From Lachnospiraceae bacterium (GTDB taxonomy: Bacteria > Bacillota > Clostridia > Lachnospirales > Lachnospiraceae): DNA of 64,000 nucleotides. Positions 43,453 to 52,113 of the stretch are shown piece by piece (the stretch's first letter is position 1; the number at the start of each line of letters is the position of its first letter). The notes beneath the pieces are model-generated. The model saw only the letters and a program-made list of their open reading frames with translations. It did not search any database and had not been told where the DNA came from. The DNA is taken from positions 1-64,000 of the forward strand of contig JAFYZH010000098.1 of assembly GCA_017548765.1 (NCBI GenBank), written 5' to 3'. A program made the translations under genes and the position numbers.

Positions 43453-44331
43453 TTATGGTTTAAGTTTTATCCATAAAGCGGGCCGGACGCCGTGGTTGGC
43501 GTCATCGACTTTGCTGCCGACGTCGTAAATGACGTGACCGCCGGGGAGAACGATGTGGCCATAGATAGTAATATCTGCGGCTATTGTATTTTTGTGACCG
43601 GGCGTCCGCAACCACCACGACGCTTCCTCTCCATCAGGGAACGTTGTTATACGGGAATCATTATCTTCGAAATACTTTTGCGCTTCTTCGATCGACAAAA
43701 CGAACACTTTATCCACTGTGTCCTCTCCGCCCGGCGCCCCTGCCCACGAATCATCATCATTGCGAACATTGGTATCCGCTATGAGTTCCTGTTCTTCCGC
43801 AGAAAACGCCTGCACCAGATATTCTGTATTCAGCCAGTTTCGAAGGGAACATGTGCTCCAAGTCACATCTTTGAGTACTTCATTATAGGCTTTATGGCAT
43901 ATCGCATATTTGCTCAGGAGAAGCAGTTCATCATCTGTTTTATCCAGTACGATCCACTCATTTACATCATCATAGTGTCCAAAACAGATCGTGTCTCCTA
44001 TATTCGGAGATCCTATACTTTTGATCAGTTCCTTCATCACCACATCATCATTCGGTTTCTGCTTCAGGACCACGAACAAAGAGATGCCAGCAATGACCCC
44101 CACCAGAGCCAATTCAGCCACTCTCGTTAAGCGCTTTTTTCTCTTTTCCCGTGCGGTTTTTTTACGCGCATCGTCACTCTCCTGCTCTTTCGATTTTGCA
44201 GCCGATTTCTCGCTCTCATCATCCGAAGGCTCGAGTTTCACCCAGGTCCCGCAACGGTCGCACACTCCGGCCGTCGCACCGGGCTCAACTCCGATATCCC
44301 CACCGCATATTTTACATTTGCAAGGTCCCAT
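43453..44331 (-). CDS. Zinc-ribbon membrane protein with DUF6273 domain
   Basis: From the ATG at 44331 this is 292 residues. Two CxxC pairs (CKICGG and CDRCG) form an N-terminal zinc ribbon, then a charged linker, one membrane helix (about 72-90), and a C-terminal DUF6273 domain. That domain has WIVLDKTDDELLLLSKYAI, WSTCSLRNWLN and GVRPALWIKL, a beta-rich fold common in clostridial surface proteins. An alternative ATG at 44337 would overlap the upstream stop as ATGA; the ribosome site GAGAGG fits the 44331 start better. Translation is probably coupled to the small gene upstream. Confidence 0.82.
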   Translation of the reverse strand: MGPCKCKICGGDIGVEPGATAGVCDRCGTWVKLEPSDDESEKSAAKSKEQESDDARKKTAREKRKKRLTRVAELALVGVIAGISLFVVLKQKPNDDVVMKELIKSIGSPNIGDTICFGHYDDVNEWIVLDKTDDELLLLSKYAICHKAYNEVLKDVTWSTCSLRNWLNTEYLVQAFSAEEQELIADTNVRNDDDSWAGAPGGEDTVDKVFVLSIEEAQKYFEDNDSRITTFPDGEEASWWLRTPGHKNTIAADITIYGHIVLPGGHVIYDVGSKVDDANHGVRPALWIKLKP

Positions 44332-44333
44332 GC

Positions 44334-44639
44334 TCATGCCTCTCCCAATAATAGTTTACTCCGCCTTATCGGCAGATCTAGCCCGTATTCAAGTATTCTT
44401 AATGTATCTGCACTTGGGAAATGCACTGCAACCGTAGAATTCCATTTTACATATGTCCGGTTTGCTAATGAGAACAGATCGGAATACCTGTTTTCAGCGC
44501 AGAGCTCATCTGCGGCTCCTTCCAATCCTTCGGTTACGTCCATGTAAAGTTTACCACAATCGCGCCAATCGACAAAGCCTCGCCTTGTATTATTTGTAAA
44601 AGCTTTTGTCATGAGCTTTTTATATTCCTGCAGTCTCAT
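44334..44639 (-). CDS. Uncharacterised protein, probably shortened
   Basis: This gene encodes 101 residues with a helical N-terminal half (FTNNTRRGFVDWRDCGKLYM, then ELCAENRYSDLFSLANRTYVKW). I recall longer clostridial proteins that continue past the equivalent of VKWNST with an acidic stretch. Here the tail changes character to VHFPSADTLRILEYGLDLPI and soon stops, which suggests a frameshift or truncation. GGGAG precedes the ATG. It immediately precedes the DUF6273 gene. The function is unknown. Confidence 0.6.
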   Translation of the reverse strand: MRLQEYKKLMTKAFTNNTRRGFVDWRDCGKLYMDVTEGLEGAADELCAENRYSDLFSLANRTYVKWNSTVAVHFPSADTLRILEYGLDLPIRRSKLLLGEA

Positions 44640-44701
44640 CGTTCTCCCACATCTTTTCTACCCTTTTCATATATCTTCTCCACCGTTTTACGAACTGCTG
44701 A

Positions 44702-45979
44702 TCACAGATTCAAGCTATCGATATCCAAAAGAAAATCGTACATATTCATGATCAGAATTCCTTGATCGTTTCTCCATACCGGTGTATCGGAGTTCACGAC
44801 AATGATCTTCTTAAACGAATCACCTATATGCATAAAAGGCGCCTGCTCCTGGTCCATTTTTTCCTGATCAGGCACTGCAAAGGCCGACTGAATATAGTAT
44901 CTCTGGCTCCCCCGGTTCGCAACGAAATCTACTTCCAGTTGCTTTCGATGGCCATCGGTTCTCGATTCTATGATTCCAACATCCACGTTGTACCCTCTGT
45001 AGATCAACTCATTATAAATGATGTTCTCCATAATATGCGTTTGTTCGTACTGTCTGAAGTTCAGAAAAGCGTTTCGAAGCCCCATGTCGGAGTAGTAATA
45101 TTTAGACGGGGTACTGATATATTTTCGCCCTTTGATATCATATCGTTCCGCTTTTTGAATGATAAAACTCTCCTGAAGGTAAACAAGGTAATCGGCAATC
45201 GTAGGCATAGAGATCCCTTTTATACCATTGCTTTTGAAGGTATCGGAAATCTTCTGCGGATTTGAAAAAGAACCAACGGAAGAAGCAATAACCTTCATCA
45301 GCTCTTCCATGCCCTCTCCGTTTCGAATGTCGTACCTTTCCATAATATCCCGAAGGTATATCTCCTTATTCAATCGCTCGAGATAACCGCATTTATCCTG
45401 TTCACTTTTTTCAGAGATTATATGCGGCATGCCGCCATAAAGGCTGTAATCCCTCCAAGCATCTGCCTTTTCTTTACCTGATGCAGGATAAAACTCTGAA
45501 AATGACAACGGCGCTATGTGAACCTCATCTCCACGTCCCCGAAACTCCGTCATAATATCTGTAGACAGAAATTTGGAATTGCTCCCGGTAACATATACAT
45601 CCACGTTCTCTTTTCTAAGAAGACCATTTAAAACGCCATAAAGTCGAATCGGTACATCCGGATTCTTCATTTCCTCTTTAGATATGGCATATTGTGCCTC
45701 ATCTATGAATATATAATAGGTTTGCTTCGGATCCGACATTTTCCCCTTGATATACGCATAGAGTTTATGAGGATCGGTATATTCCACATAGTCAACATCA
45801 TCCAGAGGAACCGTAATAATATGATCCGGTGATACGCCCATCTGGATCAAGCGATCATAGAACAAGTGGAATAACAAGTAGGACTTTCCGCTTCTTCTGA
45901 GACCCGTTATGACCTTGATCGATCCATTGTTCATTCGACTGATCAGACGGTTCAAATACACATCTCTCTTTATTTCCAT
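44702..45979 (-). CDS. AAA ATPase with DUF4143 domain
   Basis: This gene encodes 425 residues. Walker A is GLRRSGKS (26-33), Walker B is YIFIDEAQ, and there is an SGNSK-like sensor (VTGSNSKFL). The C-terminal DUF4143 region (about 205-420) includes YYSDMGLRNAFLNF and QLEVDFVANR, a nuclease-like patch found in this family. Such genes are frequent in mobile and accessory DNA, are often single, and have no settled function. AAGGAGG precedes the start. The promoter is bracketed by two related palindromes, which hints at tight control. Confidence 0.9.
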   Translation of the reverse strand: MEIKRDVYLNRLISRMNNGSIKVITGLRRSGKSYLLFHLFYDRLIQMGVSPDHIITVPLDDVDYVEYTDPHKLYAYIKGKMSDPKQTYYIFIDEAQYAISKEEMKNPDVPIRLYGVLNGLLRKENVDVYVTGSNSKFLSTDIMTEFRGRGDEVHIAPLSFSEFYPASGKEKADAWRDYSLYGGMPHIISEKSEQDKCGYLERLNKEIYLRDIMERYDIRNGEGMEELMKVIASSVGSFSNPQKISDTFKSNGIKGISMPTIADYLVYLQESFIIQKAERYDIKGRKYISTPSKYYYSDMGLRNAFLNFRQYEQTHIMENIIYNELIYRGYNVDVGIIESRTDGHRKQLEVDFVANRGSQRYYIQSAFAVPDQEKMDQEQAPFMHIGDSFKKIIVVNSDTPVWRNDQGILIMNMYDFLLDIDSLNL

Positions 45980-45992
45980 ATCGAACCTCCTT

Positions 45993-46030
45993 ATTTTAGA
46001 TTTTTGACATTTTTGTCAATTTTCTAAAAT
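45993..46030. promoter_or_regulatory. 38-base interrupted palindrome, operator candidate 1
   Basis: Outer arms ATTTTAGA/TCTAAAAT and inner arms TTGACA/TGTCAA share one centre. It lies between the -10 box and the ribosome site of the DUF4143 ATPase gene. Confidence 0.65.
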
Positions 46031-46031
46031 A

Positions 46032-46060
46032 ATTATACCGAATTCCTCACCTAATAGCAA
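46032..46060 (-). promoter_or_regulatory. Promoter of the DUF4143 ATPase gene
   Basis: On the minus strand the sequence reads TTGCTA, 17 bases, TATAAT. Confidence 0.65.
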
Positions 46061-46065
46061 TGCCT

Positions 46066-46103
46066 ATTTTAGATTTTTGTCAGTCTCGTCAGTTTTCTTA
46101 AAT
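46066..46103. promoter_or_regulatory. Related palindrome, operator candidate 2
   Basis: ATTTTAGATTTTTGTCAGTC continues to GTTTTCTTAAAT, a degenerate copy of the element at 45993-46030. It lies just upstream of the -35 box, 73 bases from the first copy. Confidence 0.5.
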
Positions 46104-46138
46104 ACATTGCGTTCATTCAAGATCCTTCCGCCCAGGCG

Positions 46139-46603
46139 TCATTCATTGCCCGCGGTTTCCTTACTCAGGGACTTTCGCGCCACGTAGGCGTTCTCCAGCT
46201 TACGCATGGAGGTCTCGTAGGAGTCGGCGCTGTCTTGCAGGGTTTCCTCGTACTCGGAGTAGACCTGCTTGAGGAAGGCCTCCTCTTCCTCCTGCATGTC
46301 TGCGACGGCGGGCTGGCGGAGTTCCTTCAGCTTCAGGATCGTGTCCTCGAACTTGTCGTTTGCAAAGAGGTAGGTCAGGAAGCCGTCGTCGTTGTCGTGG
46401 AAGCGCTTATCCAGGTATTGGTCCAGGTAGCGCAGGGAGACGCGCCTGCTGTCTTCCTGAACGCCGAGTTCGACGATGTCGCGGCAGATCTTCGTGACAA
46501 ATGAGCACACGTCGATGTTGTACTCTGCGGCCATCTCGCAAAGGGCATCGCATTCATCTTCCGTAAGGGCTACTTTAATGTTTCGTATCTGTCTGTCTTT
46601 CAT
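46139..46603 (-). CDS. Ribbon-helix-helix-like protein with coiled-coil tail
   Basis: This gene encodes 154 residues. The first 50 (RNIKVALTEDECDALCEMAA, then CSFVTKICRDIVELG) look like a ribbon-helix-helix DNA-binding fold. The remainder, about 60-154, is charged helix (EEEEAFLKQVYSEYEETLQD) suited to a coiled coil. GAGGAGAG precedes the ATG. It may be a repressor or a plasmid-type mobilisation accessory protein; neither is proven. A hairpin without a T tract (GCAGGGGCAG based, 46623-46660) lies between it and the gene upstream. Confidence 0.7.
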   Translation of the reverse strand: MKDRQIRNIKVALTEDECDALCEMAAEYNIDVCSFVTKICRDIVELGVQEDSRRVSLRYLDQYLDKRFHDNDDGFLTYLFANDKFEDTILKLKELRQPAVADMQEEEEAFLKQVYSEYEETLQDSADSYETSMRKLENAYVARKSLSKETAGNE

Positions 46604-46705
46604 ATTCTCTCCTCAACACATCCCGGCAGGGGCAGGCGATCGATCTGCCCTGCCCCTGCTTCCCGTGGGATCATTTTCTTCTGTAACCTCCCCGTTTAGC
46701 TGAAA

Positions 46706-47752
46706 TCAATCCGAGGTACTCACCCGGTCAGGAATATCTTCCTGATTGATTCCGTATGTATTCCAACTACTAAATAAAGACGGTTCACCCTCATGATCGG
46801 GATCATCCGCATTCGGATTGCTATAGGCCGTATAAACATGGATCATATGGTCGAAAGGGATGAATTCTTTATTCGCATTTTCCGCTGTGTAAAATGAAGG
46901 GGCCTTATTTCCGATATACGCCAGCCCGCTGCCCAGATAGCGTTCGATCATTTTTTCAGGATGTTGCTCTATATCCTCTCTGGTCAATGTACCTTCGGAA
47001 TGTCCCCCGCCATATTTCTCTACAAATGGAATATTATTAAAGCGATCAAAATCGATCGAATCGTAGAGCTGCTCATCCCGGAATATCATTACATTAAACC
47101 CGGACACCAGATCTTTCGAGTAATAATCGGTATACCCCGTGAGAACATCGTGCACATTATTCGTTTGTTCTTCATCCGGGCAGCATACATAGATGTTGTA
47201 ATATCCGGCTGTATAATCGGTATTCGTCGGGCTTTTGTATACGTGGTATTTCGAAGTATACTCACTCAAAGCTGCTCCGAATCTTTCCATGTATTTTGCT
47301 TCTTTCCTCATGATCTTGTAGTTATCATCTATCCACATATCCCGCTTTGAGTCATGATAGATGCCGCCACCATGCTTATTCTTAATGGTAAATGCATCCA
47401 CATAACCGCCTTCGACGGTCAGCCCGTATTCCGGGTTTATAACCACCAGGCCGTACCTATAAGCATCCTTTATGTTCACATATTTGGAGTAGAATGTGGC
47501 CAGATCCATAGAAAAAGAGGAGGTTTCATAACGACCGTAGGGTGTTTTTGAAACGATCTCCACCTCTACTTCATCCTTATACGTTTGATAAACATAGTCT
47601 TTCACATATTCGATGATCTCTGCCTCGCTTAAAGGGTCTGCTTCCACTTTTCCAACCTTCGATGAATCTTCATAAGTACCGCATGCCACGCAAAAAAGCG
47701 ACAACACCATCCACACCAGAAGCAGCTGTTTTTTGTGTTTCATCTTCTTCAT
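46706..47752 (-). CDS. Uncharacterised lipoprotein
   Basis: This gene encodes 348 residues. The lipoprotein signal ends at Cys24 (LFCVAC). The mature part is mixed, with many Tyr residues (YVKDYVYQTYKDEVEVEIV near the start), and has no recognised domain. It should sit on the outer face of the membrane. The start region has AAAGGGG some distance upstream; ATG at 47743 (fourth residue) is an alternative. It lies beside other membrane proteins of unknown role and has no enzyme motif that I can see. Confidence 0.75.
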   Translation of the reverse strand: MKKMKHKKQLLLVWMVLSLFCVACGTYEDSSKVGKVEADPLSEAEIIEYVKDYVYQTYKDEVEVEIVSKTPYGRYETSSFSMDLATFYSKYVNIKDAYRYGLVVINPEYGLTVEGGYVDAFTIKNKHGGGIYHDSKRDMWIDDNYKIMRKEAKYMERFGAALSEYTSKYHVYKSPTNTDYTAGYYNIYVCCPDEEQTNNVHDVLTGYTDYYSKDLVSGFNVMIFRDEQLYDSIDFDRFNNIPFVEKYGGGHSEGTLTREDIEQHPEKMIERYLGSGLAYIGNKAPSFYTAENANKEFIPFDHMIHVYTAYSNPNADDPDHEGEPSLFSSWNTYGINQEDIPDRVSTSD

Positions 47753-47913
47753 AATGCCATTCCCCTTTCTCCTGTCAGTTCAGGTTTTTGAAATAAAAAT
47801 ATGACACATGGTTCATTCGTCGCGGGCAGGTACCCTGTCTTATTCTGCTCCGGGACAGCTTACTTCTGTCTCCCAAGTAGATTTCCTATAGGGTATGGCT
47901 GATGCCTCGAAAA

Positions 47914-48531
47914 CTATACGAGGATGCCGTAGCGTGTAAAATAAAATGCCAGAGCCAATGCCCAGACTACAACAAAACAGCCGTAGATGGTCTTGAATAA
48001 CGACGGAAGGCTGTCTTTCTTTACTACAACGACTACGCCGAAAACACCGCAGAGCAGACCGCAGACAGCGATCGCCAGGCTGAAGATGCCGATGCCGGTC
48101 GCGTTCAACAACAGGAATTCACCGCCTGTCGAACCGCGGAGCAAAAGCGGAATACCTGCATCCGATACATGCTTATCCATGGCTCTTTTCAGTTCACTGT
48201 CGGTTACTTTCGTCTTGAAACCCGTGACTTTAATGCCGTTCCCGTCCTTAGCGTCTCCGTCCGGGAAATTATTATCAAACCATTTCTTACTTGCGCGAAC
48301 GTAATAGATCTTCTCCGTATTCGCATCGGCTCCCAGCCAGTAATGATCCGTTCCCAGCGGGATGATACCCTCTAACTTATGGGAGTAGTCGATCCCTCCG
48401 TAGATCGAGAGCAGGTTCAGTTCCTGTTGACGCGACGGGTTCCACAGGATCGAATACGCATTGAGCGACGCGATGACGATCACAGCGCCGAGTAGCAACA
48501 TGATAAATACAACACTCAACTTTTCTTTCAT
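47914..48531 (-). CDS. Uncharacterised membrane protein
   Basis: From the ATG at 48531 (GGAG, seven-base gap) this is 205 residues. One membrane helix is at about 5-25, an outer domain at about 30-135 (with YWLGADANTEKIYYVRASKKW), then two helices at about 140-162 and 175-197. An ATG six bases earlier (48537) is also possible. It lies downstream of the esterase gene beyond a hairpin. The 161-base stretch to its left (47753-47913) has GACAGG/CCTGTC-type repeats but no gene. Confidence 0.72.
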   Translation of the reverse strand: MKEKLSVVFIMLLLGAVIVIASLNAYSILWNPSRQQELNLLSIYGGIDYSHKLEGIIPLGTDHYWLGADANTEKIYYVRASKKWFDNNFPDGDAKDGNGIKVTGFKTKVTDSELKRAMDKHVSDAGIPLLLRGSTGGEFLLLNATGIGIFSLAIAVCGLLCGVFGVVVVVKKDSLPSLFKTIYGCFVVVWALALAFYFTRYGILV

Positions 48532-48556
48532 TTTCATTCTCCGTTTTCTCAAATAA

Positions 48557-48586
48557 ATATCCCCGACACAAACGTGTCGGGGATAT
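48557..48586 (-). terminator. Terminator of the esterase gene
   Basis: ATATCCCCGACAC and GTGTCGGGGATAT are perfect 13-base arms with loop AAAC. TTATTTG follows on the minus strand. Confidence 0.75.
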
Positions 48587-48615
48587 TATATCATTTGTAC
48601 GAAATCGTTTCAAGT

Positions 48616-50214
48616 TTATTTGTCTTCGTTCACGAACTGGGACAGGAACTTCCATGCGTTCTCGTTGGTGTGCTGACGGCACTCGTGGATCTGTCCGCTG
48701 ACGCTGGCGAGCGCGGTGCGGCATACGCCGTCCTCGCTGTCGTAGTAGCGGATGGTGAGGGTGCTGCCGCGGGACTCGTCGTATACCTTCTCCTCGCGGT
48801 CAGGTGTCTCGCCGTAGATCGGCTCATCCCACTCGTCCTTCTTCTCGTAGTCGAGGTTGAATTTCTTCTTCAGGCGGTTTACCTCTGCCAGGTAGGTGAT
48901 GCGCTCCAGACCGCTCGCTGCCTGGAAGGGCAGTTCGGGCAAATGCGACTTCTCGCCGCCGGAGTAGAACACGGGCTTCGCCACGGTTTTGTTGAGCCAG
49001 TCGCCTGCGGGGCGGCCGAACGGGTTGTTGTATACGGGGAACAGGGCGGATGCCGGTGCGAAGCCGGCGAATTCCTTCGGGAACTCCTCGAAGCAATTCC
49101 AGGTCTTGCCGCTGCCCATCGAGAAACCGGTCGCGTAGATGCGCTTCTCGTCGATGTTGTAGCGCTGCTTCAGGCCTGCCAGGATCTCCACTGCTTCCGT
49201 CGCGGTAACGAACTGATGGTTCTCGATGGAAACGAAGAGGAAGTTATTCTTGTGAGCAACTTCCCACCAGCCTGCTACGAAAGTCAGGTACATGGAGGTG
49301 TCGCCGCCACCGTGGAAACCGAGCATCATGGGCGCCGGTCCGTTATCGAACAGGTCGTTGTTGTAGTATGCGAAGTAGCCTACCTTATGGGTGGGCTCTT
49401 TGATCATGCGGTTGTCTTCGGAGGTCTTTACCTCAACGTAGCCGACGTCCTCTGTCATGCCGAGTTCAGGGAAATCGGGCTCGATCTCCATGTTGCCGCA
49501 CCACATTTTAAACTTGCGTACGAAGGCCTTGAAGTCTGCCTTGTAGTCTGCCTTATCCTTCACGAGCAGGTTCTTGCATCCGGCAAATGCAGCATTGACC
49601 TCGTCAGAGTTGCCGACGCTCAGGATGCCGATATCCGTGCGCTCGGGCTGCGGGATCACGCTGAGGCGCTCCATGGAACACATAGCCGGGGTGATCTCGC
49701 CGGGACCCCAGAGGTACTCGCCCTGGAGGGTCTTAAGCAGGTTCTTCGCTACGTAATCAGCCGATGCGCCGTAGCTGTAGATGTCTGCGCGGAAGATCGC
49801 GCCGCGGATGGCGTAACCTTTGAATGTGCGGGTGAAGAAGTCGTTGAGCGGGACGATGCCGTCCTCGTACTCGGGGCTCATCTTCGTCTCGGCGATCAGG
49901 GACGCGTAGATGTCGTCCGGTGCCTGCGCCCAGCCGCCCTCTGCGGTCGGGTAGATAAAGAGAACTGCACTGTCGACAGCGGATGCGATGTCAGCCAGTC
50001 CGCTTTCCTTAGCGAACGTGATCGCGTCTTCCATGCTGCGACGGTTCTCTTCAAATACCAAAAGGTAGGGTGCGCGGAAACCGTAGTTGTTGACTTTACC
50101 GTCGATCTCGGTAGCCGGCAGGTACACCTTCAGATAAAACTTTTCAAATTCTCTCTCCCAATACTTTCCGCCGTCATCACATTTATAGACTGCGGGTCTT
50201 TCCATAAAAGCCAT
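48616..50214 (-). CDS. Alpha/beta-hydrolase esterase, polyester/feruloyl esterase-like
   Basis: From the ATG at 50214 (GGAG, six-base gap) this is 532 residues. The hydrolase core is in the second half: oxyanion region [13 protein letters not shown], nucleophile elbow [10 protein letters not shown] (Ser in G-F-S-M-G), with later Asp and His positions not fixed by eye. The first 270 residues are an extra domain without a known match. There is no signal peptide, so it should act inside the cell, for example on acylated sugars. The core resembles LpqC/poly(3-hydroxybutyrate) depolymerase-like esterases. The family call is firm, the substrate is not. Confidence 0.85.
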   Translation of the reverse strand: MAFMERPAVYKCDDGGKYWEREFEKFYLKVYLPATEIDGKVNNYGFRAPYLLVFEENRRSMEDAITFAKESGLADIASAVDSAVLFIYPTAEGGWAQAPDDIYASLIAETKMSPEYEDGIVPLNDFFTRTFKGYAIRGAIFRADIYSYGASADYVAKNLLKTLQGEYLWGPGEITPAMCSMERLSVIPQPERTDIGILSVGNSDEVNAAFAGCKNLLVKDKADYKADFKAFVRKFKMWCGNMEIEPDFPELGMTEDVGYVEVKTSEDNRMIKEPTHKVGYFAYYNNDLFDNGPAPMMLGFHGGGDTSMYLTFVAGWWEVAHKNNFLFVSIENHQFVTATEAVEILAGLKQRYNIDEKRIYATGFSMGSGKTWNCFEEFPKEFAGFAPASALFPVYNNPFGRPAGDWLNKTVAKPVFYSGGEKSHLPELPFQAASGLERITYLAEVNRLKKKFNLDYEKKDEWDEPIYGETPDREEKVYDESRGSTLTIRYYDSEDGVCRTALASVSGQIHECRQHTNENAWKFLSQFVNEDK

Positions 50215-50276
50215 ATGAATCTCCTTTTCTGTTTTCATTTATCGTTATAAATTTCGGCTCAAAAATCAACAGTGTT

Positions 50277-50305
50277 ATTATACCACAGAAACAGAAATAA
50301 GACAA
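50277..50305 (-). promoter_or_regulatory. Promoter of the esterase gene
   Basis: On the minus strand the sequence reads TTGTCT, 17 bases, TATAAT. The -35 box overlaps the hairpin at 50297-50328. Confidence 0.6.
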
Positions 50306-50328
50306 GGGGAAGGTCCCCCTTGCCTTAT
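50297..50328. terminator. Hairpin between array B and the esterase promoter
   Basis: ATAAGACAAGGGGA and its near complement CCCCTTGCCTTAT form a long stem. It could end transcripts from the DUF434 gene or act as an operator, because it overlaps the esterase -35 box. Confidence 0.5.
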
Positions 50329-50377
50329 ACTGTTGAGAGGTATTTTGAACTAGATCGTTGCTCTTCTATCTTGCTTT

Positions 50378-50597
50378 TACGACATACAGCAAGTTAGCAT
50401 CTTATATGTCGTGATTCCTTCCCGTTCCGGCATTGCTTTACGACATACAGCGTTTGGGCTTCGTAGGTGTCGTGATATACTTCTCTTTTTCTTGCATCTT
50501 ACGACATACAGCGTTTGAACTTCGCAGGTGTCGTGTTGCTCTTCCTTCTTGCTATTCTTTTCCGACATGCAACACGATTGGGCATGCAGATGTCGTA
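50378..50597. repeat. Hairpin array B, four units, 61-base period
   Basis: Units start at 50378, 50439, 50500 and 50561, exactly 61 bases apart. Each has ACGACA (CCGACA in the last), about 22 bases, then TGTCGT. Arms, loop length and period match array A at 31974-32322, 18 kb away, and the bases before each stem are also alike (GCATTTACGACA there, GCTTTACGACA here). Spacers are pyrimidine-rich and less conserved than in A. It lies between the DUF434 gene and the esterase gene; no gene is present in 50215-50657. Confidence 0.83.
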
Positions 50598-50618
50598 AGG
50601 AAATTCGAGGTGGGCGAA

Positions 50619-50648
50619 TGTGACACCGGGGACGGTTCTCGTTGGCAC
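50619..50648. repeat. REP-like repeat copy
   Basis: TGTGACACCGGGGACGGTTC is followed by TCGTTGGCAC, slightly worn at the right end. It lies directly after array B. Confidence 0.7.
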
Positions 50649-50657
50649 GTCGCCGTC

Positions 50658-51353
50658 TTACTCCCACACCCGATATGTCTCGACCGGATGTTTTTCCAGG
50701 CAATGCTTCATCAGGTTCACCCAGCTGATGCAGTGATCTAGGATAATGGAATCGGAGGTGATGACGTTCGCGCAGTCCCACAGCGCGCGGTCGACATCGC
50801 GTAAGATGCGGATGTCCGGGCGAACGCAGTACCCCTCTCCGATCTCGGCGATCAGCGTCTTAAGCCGCCCGGAGTTCGAGACGGGCTCGTCCAGCAAGAT
50901 ATGCGCCGTTTCGACGTGCATTTTCTGCAAGGTCTCAAATAGCATCCGGACCGCCTGCTCCGTCTCCGGGATGATCCGGTACGTCCCGCGCAGCGACGCC
51001 AGGTCGCGGATAGTGCCGTCCATGCAGGACAGCAGCACGGAGTCGCTGAGCAGGACTTCCAGTGTAATGATCGTGTTGAAGCCGTCGATCCAGACCTCGC
51101 CGCCGGTAACCGTTTCCAGTTCCTTTGCCTTTCGCGCCGCCAGCGCCTCTTTGGGGTCAATGCTTCGCACCACCGCCAGGCGTTGCCGCTCGGACAGCAG
51201 AAAATGATTTCCGACGAAGGTCGACGCCGACTTCAGGTCATACCCCTCATCGATCAGATAACCGATGTGCCGCGATGCCCGCCGCATCGTTTCCAGCGCC
51301 TCCGGCGCAAAATTGCGCGCATCCTCCGGCACATATCCCCGTTTTGCATCCAT
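50658..51353 (-). CDS. DUF434 protein
   Basis: From the ATG at 51353 this is 231 residues. The N-terminus (RGYVPEDARNFAPEALETMR, then SASTFVGNHFLLSERQRLAV) is the DUF434 signature. The rest (IDGFNTIITLEVLLSDSVLL, CMDGTIRDLAS) looks like a PIN-type or nucleotide-binding alpha/beta fold with conserved acidic residues. A role on RNA or DNA is possible, but the family is uncharacterised. AAAGGATGG precedes the start; a longer frame to 51494 has no better site. Confidence 0.88.
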   Translation of the reverse strand: MDAKRGYVPEDARNFAPEALETMRRASRHIGYLIDEGYDLKSASTFVGNHFLLSERQRLAVVRSIDPKEALAARKAKELETVTGGEVWIDGFNTIITLEVLLSDSVLLSCMDGTIRDLASLRGTYRIIPETEQAVRMLFETLQKMHVETAHILLDEPVSNSGRLKTLIAEIGEGYCVRPDIRILRDVDRALWDCANVITSDSIILDHCISWVNLMKHCLEKHPVETYRVWE

Positions 51354-51460
51354 GGTCCATCCTTTCCGGGAGGCGCGTATGGTCGTTTGCCTCCCAAAAC
51401 AGGCCAAGGAGACAGCCCCTTGGCCTATTTCAAGCATATCTGCTGCTATATCAGGCATTT

Positions 51461-51904
51461 TTACTGCTGTATCAAGCCGCCGTGGAAGCAACACTCGTAG
51501 ATCACTTCACCTTTGTAGCGGATGAGCTCCGTTCCTTGAAACCAGTCAAAGGTTCCGGAAACCTCGCAATCATATGAATAATCGCCATTCGTGTACTGCG
51601 CCGGTCCTCGGTAAGGTTTATCTAACGGAACACGAAGCAACGCTTCTTTCAAAAAATCGCCGCTGAAGTTGGCACCGATGACACGTCCCACGTAATTCAT
51701 GCTCCATACGGGGATCTTCCGGATCCATAGGGCTTCCTCTCCTGCGAATTTGTCTCCGCCTAAGTAGGTGTCATAATACGTTAGTTCACCTTCCCGATAG
51801 ATCAGGTCGTGTGATCCCGGCCGGGTCGATGTCGTCTCCGCCCCCTTACCGGCGTAGGTCGCTTGTTTAGCTCGTATCAAAAACTCTATGATCTCATGGT
51901 CCAT
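51461..51904 (-). CDS. DUF5680 protein
   Basis: This gene encodes 147 residues. KQATYAGKGAETTSTRPGSH, YYDTYLGGDKFAGEEALW and the ending YECCFHGGLI match DUF5680 over the full length; the domain is beta-rich and often follows a helix-turn-helix in other proteins, but here it stands alone. The role is unknown. The start ATG at 51904 has GAGGATG upstream. Confidence 0.88.
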   Translation of the reverse strand: MDHEIIEFLIRAKQATYAGKGAETTSTRPGSHDLIYREGELTYYDTYLGGDKFAGEEALWIRKIPVWSMNYVGRVIGANFSGDFLKEALLRVPLDKPYRGPAQYTNGDYSYDCEVSGTFDWFQGTELIRYKGEVIYECCFHGGLIQQ

Positions 51905-52045
51905 AAATTCATCCTCTCTTTCGGTTAAAAATCAACTGCTTTCCTGATACAAATATACCATGGGCTAGCTGATTTGTATATACCAGTCCCCACCCATGTT
52001 CTATATCTTCGACTTACACAAAGCAAGTTTCTCTTCAACTAAAAG

Positions 52046-52082
52046 GCTAAGGGAAACGCTGAAATCGCGTTTTCCTTAGCCA
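52046..52082 (-). terminator. Terminator of the hemolysin III family gene
   Basis: GGCTAAGGGAAACGC and GCGTTTTCCTTAGCC pair almost fully. CTTTTAG follows on the minus strand. Confidence 0.75.
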
Positions 52083-52113
52083 GACAAGCCAAAAATCAAG
52101 TTTCTGTCCTTTT

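Noticed and set aside
48574..50250. 558-codon plus-strand ORF
   Set aside because: It is the antisense shadow of the esterase gene, whose strand has the alpha/beta-hydrolase motifs and ribosome site.
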